A stretch of DNA of 64,000 nt from Neurospora tetrasperma FGSC 2508 (lineage: Eukaryota > Ascomycota > Sordariomycetes > Sordariales > Sordariaceae), in assembly GCF_000213175.1 (NCBI RefSeq), contig NW_009799104.1:1863724-1927723 (forward strand). The letters run 5' to 3'. The position numbers were made by a program, and so were the translations under genes. Positions 56,981-64,000 of this stretch are shown here, piece by piece. Position 1 is the first letter of the stretch. Each line of letters begins with the position of its first letter. The notes under the pieces were generated by a model, which was not told where the DNA came from, searched no databases, and was given only the letters and a program-made list of their open reading frames with translations.

Positions 56981-58317
56981 CAAAGCCAAGCATGCAGGCC
57001 ATGCTCCCGCAGCACACCCAAACTGGAACTCATTTGGGGAAAAGGAGATGGATGATGATAGGAGAGTCAAAACAACGCATCATACTCAAGATAGAAACTG
57101 GAATGAACATCGGACTCGCCTACATACAGGAAAGGGCGCTTGGAAGGGTATTCCAAAGACTGGGACACCAATCAGTTGGTGGTGGATTGTGTGACAGTCA
57201 CAGAAAAAAGGGGGTGTTGGAGATATTTTGGCCTAATTACCCAAATTTAGCAGGTCATCCCATCCTTATTCTTGAACCAATCACCATCCACCACTAACAC
57301 GCAGCAGCCTTTTGAGATCAGGGTACTTACTAGTAGCCCAAGGTGCGACACCACCTAAAGCTGGGACGAACAACAAATCGAAGCTCGCAACGGTTCTTGC
57401 CCTCCGTTTTTGGTGTCACCAAAGGAACGCATGCCTGCTCGAGTCCCTGGAACCGCAGGTACCAAGGGGTATGATACTATGTAGGTAGCTACGGGGTCTC
57501 GGTCTGGGATTGCCCGATTGCAACTGCAACTTTGTTTGTAATTCCGAAACTTTGGAGATAACCCGTAACTTTACAACAACGTTTCAACATGAAAGTTGTT
57601 GATCTCGGAGGACTTGACCAGGCCATTTGCCGACAAACGACATCCTCGCGGTGTGGTCATAGACACTGCCTGTCCCCTCGTCTATCAACTGTACAGCCAT
57701 TCAAAGTGACAGACCTAAGTATCTATCTGCTACGATGTGCAATTTGTCAGCTACTGTACTGCTGAGTACATACATCGATACCTTGCTACAGTCGCAAACG
57801 TACCGTACTGCGTAACGGCAAGACGGCAACAGGACGCAAGAACGCAGCGAACAACGCACTGACAACGCCCATAGGGCTGGGCTGGACAAGTGGGCGGGCC
57901 GCCGCGTTTTCCATGTTCGTTCCTTTTCCCCTCTTTGTCCCACCCCGTCTCCAACTCCCCAAGGGCCATACCTCTTCCTACTCTCCAACTCTCCACACCC
58001 GACCTAACAAGGAACGAAGCAGAGTTGTTCGAGGTAACAAGTCCAGGGTTCCCCAACTCTGACTGTCAGTTTCCGTCTTTTGCGATGCAACAGACGATAC
58101 TTGGTAGCAGGCTGTGGTACATAGGTACAAGGGGGCTGCAACAGTTATTTCCCATGTTCATTACCTGAATAATTATGATTCAGATATTGCGCCGGTTTGG
58201 ACGTTCGGAAATCATACCTGGCAAAACCCACTCACTTGTCGGCTCGGACTCCCGTCCGTTTTCCCGCTCGGTGTATTTTTCATCCGTGTTCATCCAAGTC
58301 CCGGGCGTCTCAATATG

Positions 58318-58333
58318 CCGACCGACCGACCGA
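58318..58333. repeat. microsatellite (CCGA)4
   Basis: Four perfect CCGA units, degenerate copies continuing to about 58350. Confidence 0.9.
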
Positions 58334-60050
58334 CCAACCGACTGACCGGATGGCTGTGCTTGCTGTGCTTTGCTGTGCAAGGTAGGTGAGAGAGTAAGTA
58401 CCGTAGAGATATAAGGCTTCCGCCAAAAGTCCTCTACGCTGCTACTAGTAGGTTCAGTACTACACTGCTACGCCAGCATGCCATTGAGAATCCGCAACCG
58501 GTCCATTTCAGTCATGGGATTTTCATTGCGGGGCACAATGGTATGCAGACAACCTTCAGATATCTACTGTCCCACGCAACGCACGAGGGGGAAAGTGACG
58601 TCGGGGTTTTTTTTTTTTGAACGTACGAGGCAAGATATTGACTGACCCCTTCGTATGAGCGGTGAAGGAAAGAACATGTTCAGCCAGATATCGCACACTG
58701 AAATGGTAGTTGAGAGCATCATGGGTGGCATTGGCGAAGATTGGACCGGTCGCGTTGCTTGCTCATATCGGAAAATAGAGGTCGGGGTTGTACACTAAGT
58801 TTACATGATAGGTATTGCTCGCTAGAGTTCAGTGATCTACAACCTCCACAGCCACCCATTTCATGGTATATACTGTGTAGTAGAATGGGGATTCGCACTA
58901 CCCGTGGTATGTCGTCCACTATGACGATGGGGCGAGACATTCGAGATGGAAATCTCCAGTTTGACTTGCTGGAATACGGCTTTGAGGTTTAGTACTATTG
59001 CTTTCGAAGCTTGTATCACAGGCGGCTTCAACACACTGTGACACTGTAGCTCGAGCAATCAATCCTTCGGCGCGACGTCGATGACCATCTGCACGCTAAA
59101 GACAAGCACGGTGGGAGTTTTGATGGCCGCCGCCGTTACGCAGGTTTGCAGCGAACGTTTGGGTCAGGCAGGTTGCTGCAAAGGTAGGTCGGGGTTGTGG
59201 CGACCTGCGTAGGGCTGATGATGTCTACTTTATGCATGACCGAGTGAGTCTTCTCGCCGGCCGCCCGCGGGGCAATGAATTGCTCCGTTATGTTCTGCTG
59301 TTTCTCTCGACATCCCAACTCCAATAGTGAAGGCGGCATCTTATTTCCCCTTTGATTGTCTCTGGCGGCCGGCGGAGTGATTGACGCGCGTACGGCTGCC
59401 ACCTATCTTGAAACTCTCGCAACGGAACAACAATACGGTGTCAGTCGGCATCATCGGAAAGAGTAGATGGTTGTATTAGCAATCAGAACATCTGGTATGA
59501 TGTATCCATGTGCACGTATCGATACCTCCAAGCGTCAATACCTACTTGGCAAAGGAAGACGACAAAAGCGAGATAACCACCTTGTCCCACCATGAAGCGA
59601 TAGCACCGTGGCACCATGCGCTAAAGGCATTGGCTGTCCAAAGACTCTATTGCCTCTGGGTAACCATGGGCGGGTAAAGAAGGACACGCAACAAGAGGCT
59701 GCCCGGGCAAGCTGGCGAATGCGAAGAGAGAGAGGGGAAAATCTTGTGAAACCACAGACATGTTTGGTCCAGTCACTCGGCAATTTCTTTGGCGACGGAC
59801 CCAGAGAGATGGTGACACAGGCGGAAGGCAGGCTATGTACCACTCTGTGAGAGTAGTGTATTGCCATTACAGAGAGGAAAAGGTATTGATCGGACTCGGG
59901 AAATGTTGTATTTACAACACCATATGCACGGTTCTCGCTTTCCCGTCGCTGATTGGAGCTGCGCCGTGGGTACATTACCATCAATGTGGACATCCGGAAG
60001 CATGTGTTGAGAAACCGGCGGACCGGCGATAACCGTATCTCGACGAGCTG

Positions 60051-60068
60051 GGCTGGCTGGCTGGCTGG
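60051..60068. repeat. microsatellite (GGCT)4.5
   Basis: Tandem GGCT units, ending GGTG. Confidence 0.9.
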
Positions 60069-62143
60069 TGAATCGAAGCTCGGGTGTTTTTGTCGTTACA
60101 GTCGTATTTTTGTTCTGTGACTGCGTGTGTGATGCCGTGGGTGTTGGTTGCAGGTGCTACCGTGGTGGTGCAGAGTGGGGACATGGGACGCACTGGGGGC
60201 AACTGGGGGGCACCCGGACCCGACACTGAACCTTCCCTTGCCAAAAACCCCAAAAGTGCCCCACTCCGCCAGTTCGCGGTGGTGCAGGGGCCACTGCCAG
60301 CAAGAAAGAGCGGAGGAGCAGGGGTCCCTTCGAAATGAAGGTGTGATTGGACGAGTCCGGGCCCAGCAGTCTGTCTCTTTCACAATCCACGGATTTAACC
60401 TCTTCTTGGCATCAAGTGCGGTTTCCCTTCTGGAGACACTCCCCCATCTCCACACACAAAAAGTGAAGTTCATGATCACCACTCAGCAAAACATCAGCAC
60501 GCCATCCATCTCTGGTCCCTTGATCGACGTCTTCATGCTGGACATCCACGACCGGGAAATCAGGTGTTGATTTTACCCCATACGCTGGGAATATGTAGCG
60601 CCATGTTCACCCCCGGCATGCTTCAGTTCAGAGCAAAACGAAAGGCAAGTAAGTAGCCAAGGGGTGTGTCATCAACCTCCTGATTTGTAATTGCAACTTC
60701 TATAACCTCTCTTCCTGGAAAGAGACATCCGTTCTGGTACCGAGGAGATGAAACAGCTCCCTTCTCCGAGAGTAACTTCGTTTACAGGTCCTGTTACGGT
60801 AGGATACGGTCAAGGTTATCTATCGGACTTTATCCCGCTTCGAGGAGCAAAGGGACAAACACTAGAGCGAGCGAGCCTGATGCGTGGATCCCTCGCACTT
60901 CTCAATCACCATGTTCCTTGCTGCATGATGCCCGCCCGACGTCTTGTGGCACTCGAGAGCCATCATCAGTCACAGCTTGCTCTGTGACGACCGAAAAGGC
61001 GGGGTGGCTGTGCCATGCCCCCGTGTCTCTCGGTCGGCCGACGTGACGGTTGACCACCAACCATGATCAAGCAACAATCACAACAACTTTTGGTTATGTC
61101 CGTCTGCGGTCATGACATTGTTGGCTTCCAAAGCGAGGGTGGTCGGAGGCTGCTTCGACTATTCAATCTGTGCAATCATAGGTAGACAGCCAGGTGAATG
61201 GTTGATTCGCAAGTAAACGATACCATCAACACCACTGCCACAGCCACTGCCATCACTACTGTGTATGGTGTCCACCACGGCTAGGCATGATCAAGCTATA
61301 GTGACGTTTGATGATAATCTCTAGAACTATCTACATAACTCAACATCACTACTACACTGAACTCTATATATCTCACACATGCATCCATCCCCTCGGGAAG
61401 GCGGAATAAGCAAGCAGCAAGCCATTGCCCCTGACCCTGACTGATTGCCCGTGAATCAGATCGGTTACCACAGCATTGGTACACTGCACTACTCCAAAAC
61501 ATGGCATTTACATATCACATCAGCGCATCAGATCGAATAGACAAAGTGGACAGGAAGCAAGCACCAAGACCCAACCCACCGGGACGAGGCTGGACGTTAT
61601 TTGGGGTCGGAATGGGGTCAGAACCCTATCTGTCCGTCCGCTGCTCTTCGTAGGGCTGACAGAACGACTCTCCCTCCCCTCCGTCCCCCCCATTTTCGAC
61701 CTCTAGTGCTGACAGGCGCACCACCTATCCGCCTTCGAAAAAGCCTGACGATGAATGACTAGCAAGCAAATGGGTTATTGTGGGCTTTGGAGTGTTGTTC
61801 AAGGATGATCCAAGTTTATTAGTTCCGAACTGTTGTTCTTCATGTTTGGAGTCGAGACAATACATAGGTTATGTTTTCACACCAAGTCGAACTGACCAAG
61901 TGTGTGGTGGCCGTTAACGGCCATATGAACGATAACCACTCCTCACTGACTAAGTCGAGGGTCTAGCGTTTCAACTCTTCTCCTCTCCTTCGTGTTGGTT
62001 TCCCCCATCGCCGACGGAGACTTTTGTCCTCTGGAGTCCTCCTTCTCTCCTTCCCACCTTCACATCCCTCCCATTTCTCTCCACAAATCATCAGCCCACG
62101 TAGCAGCTTCAACTTAACAATTCGCCAGGTAGAAATAGCTAGG

Positions 62144-62170
62144 ACACACACACACACACACACACACACA
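62144..62170. repeat. microsatellite (AC)13
   Basis: Twenty-seven bases of alternating A and C, followed by TAACCC. Confidence 0.95.
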
Positions 62171-64000
62171 TAACCCAACCCCAAAATCCCAAAACAACGC
62201 ACGCACATGCACTCCTCGTCACACCACTAAGCTTGCAGGCGCCCCAGTCTTGCTTTTCTTCTCTCTCTCTCTTCTTCCCTCGGGATTCGTCCATCCCATC
62301 CCATCCATTTACAAGCGGGAAAGGCTACCTAGGCAGGTAGCTTTCGGCGTCGGCGTCGGCATCGGCGTTATCAACCCTACCGAACCTAGCAAGTAGACTA
62401 GATAGGCAGCCCTCTCCCTCCCTGTCTATTAAGCGAACATGACGACGATATGGACGGACTCGGGATTCGGAAGAACAGAATGTGCGGCTGAGTGTTCCTA
62501 TCATGCCATGTTTTTATTTTTGTGGAATGGGGGAAAGTCCATGTGACACAACAACCCATGCAATGTGCGGGTTTACCTAGGTGGAAAGATGGAGGAAGTG
62601 GTAGCTGGGTAGTGTGTGTGCTATGTGTGGAGGAGGGGGAGCTTCTGGGCTTTGGCTTGGCTGGGAGATGGGAAGAAGAAACGCGTTTTTTTTTTATATC
62701 TCTATTTTTATTTTCTCTCCACACACACACACATACACGCTTCTTCAAGTAGCCCTGAACGGTAGCTCCAGCTAGGTACGGGAGCTTGGTTCTGTTGCTC
62801 CTATACCCTCTCTGCATTTCTTCTGAGAAAGTAGGTTACTTGTGCGACCTGCGGCGGCGTGGGCGTGGGTTTGGGCGTGATTACCTCGGTGACGTGACTT
62901 GTGTGTCTTGACTGTACTGCCGCTACAGCTACAGCTATAGCTAGGTACAGCTGTGGTCATTGCTACTGACCGGTTGGAGTCGGGGTAGGTATAAGAGGCG
63001 TTCGTTGGCTGTGGTTTCTTGCTGTGTTGCTGGGTAGTGTGATAGGTTCCGGGATTCCGTCCGTCCGACATGGAGTGGATTGGTTCAGGACTCGGATAGA
63101 TACTGAGGCCGGCTTTCCCTTAACGGTTCCCTCCTTCTCCGTTCCCTTTTCCGGTGCTAACTCCCGAGTATGGCTATTAAAAGCCTTTCCGTTATCAAGA
63201 TTTCTGCAACACGGCAAAGTCCCTGCAGCCGAGGCTATGTTGACTTTTGTGTCCCCTTTCAGTGACTCGCCTGGCACCCGCGCACAACAACCATTGTTTA
63301 CTTTGCGGCGGATTAATGAAAAGGGAAAATTAACAGGAGAGGCCTCTTTCACCCCCTTCCATGCCCACGCTGTCCAACCCTAGTGTGGTAAGAGGACTAA
63401 GATGCAGGTAGCGCAATTTAATCCCCAAGTGTATAACACCCGGTAGTATTGATAAGAGAGATAATTAAGAAAAGAAAGTTCGGAAAATATCAACAAAAAA
63501 TGTATATATCAGGAAAAACTGGGAGGGATGTGGGGGATAAACGTATCGAAGTGTCTATAGCTAGTAAAGCGCAGTTGTTTGCGCGATACAATGATGAAAC
63601 CAGGCAGGGAACCATTCAAAACCCCCCATCAGTTCGATTCCTGCGTCCTCATCTTTGTCATGTAGTCAACGAGTTTGACTGGCTCCCCCCGCTATGAACG
63701 ATCTTCGAAGATCATTATCATGACCTCGACTCGGTGCTAGCGTGAATCATGACTTTACCTTCCCTTTAAACCCGATGTGACATTGGATAGTTATCGCTTG
63801 GAGGATCTCAAGAGACTATAATTGTCCCAATTTACAGCCTTCAGCGGCTTGGGCTCTGATAATCTAGTCAAGGGAGACTGGTGATGTGTTTCATTAAGTA
63901 GGTAGATATAATTATCAACTGTCAGCGATTCTCTCCAGGGTGTACTATAGTTGAAGGGAAATCAGAAGTGGAAAGTTTTTGGCCACATTACAATAAACAA

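Larger units (their letters stand above)
50928..64000. other. large gene-poor region upstream of the bZIP gene
   Basis: About 13 kb with no coding frame that I can support. The longest frames (for example 59535-59993 -, 152 codons; 60148-60570 +, 140 codons; 56887-57297 +, mostly poly-Lys from an A tract) have no domain and no convincing splice partners. I saw no tRNA, 5S rRNA or named transposon. Visible are a GGTAGGTACCTACC palindrome at 51192-51205, an A-rich tract at 56918-56980, CCGA repeats at 58318-58333, GGCT repeats at 60051-60068 and a CA repeat at 62144-62170. Composition is close to balanced, which argues against heavily RIP-mutated repeats. The final ~500 bp are more AT-rich. Part of this may be an extended promoter or long leader of the bZIP gene, or non-coding RNA. 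Confidence 0.45.

Noticed and set aside
56887-57297. 136-codon frame starting in the A-rich tract
   Set aside because: Its first third is poly-Lys from a simple A tract, and the rest has no domain.

Overview
This window looks like a chromosomal segment of a filamentous ascomycete of the Neurospora/Sordaria group (Sordariales). The reasons are short introns of roughly 50-90 nt with GTRNGT donors and CTAAC-like branch sites, balanced base composition, and a gene set including PEX20, TOK1-type K+ channel, intradiol dioxygenase and eukaryotic beta-propeller muconate cyclase. The muconate cyclase and complex I 30-kDa subunit agree in length and sequence with the Neurospora crassa proteins as I remember them; no search was run. 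Gene models were built by reading splice signals by eye, and exon coordinates are in each entry.

Layout, left part (1-35.9 kb, gene-dense): complex I NDUFS3 homologue (+); a small two-pass membrane protein (+); a divergent pair of aromatic-catabolism genes, an intradiol ring-cleavage dioxygenase (-) and 3-carboxymuconate cyclase (+); an intron-containing tRNA-His; a secreted/single-pass Cys-rich protein (-); HAL2/MET22 bisphosphate nucleotidase (+); mitochondrial ribosomal protein uL6m (-); a KAR5/Tht1-type nuclear-fusion protein (+); a glucose/sorbosone-dehydrogenase-like secreted protein (-); a TOK1 outward K+ channel (-); a mitochondrial-looking alpha/beta-hydrolase-like protein (+); SEC13 (-); PEX20 (+); a DOPA-dioxygenase-like protein (+); and a six-exon membrane protein with three Cys-rich repeats (+).

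Middle (35.9-42.3 kb): one 6.5-kb gene for the TPR/Mlp1 nuclear-basket protein. It has a GC-AG first intron and an in-frame, stop-free intron near the 3' end.

Right part (42.3-64 kb): gene-poor. About 7.7 kb of mostly non-coding DNA with an 881-base run of N at a poly-C tract is followed by a single short bZIP transcription-factor gene (-, 50018-50927), then about 13 kb without any gene I can support. This part is not strongly AT-rich and I see no recognisable transposon, rRNA gene or CRISPR. It holds microsatellites and repeated TAGGTA-type palindromes.

Most genes are ordinary housekeeping functions (respiration, mitochondrial translation, secretion, peroxisome import, nuclear pore). The items most worth a second look are the splicing oddities (GC-AG intron, in-frame intron in MLP1, ATG-only first exon in SEC13), the shared intron position in the three-repeat surface protein, the divergent dioxygenase/cyclase pair, and the isolated bZIP gene in a large non-coding region. 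I found no clear candidate for a wholly new system.
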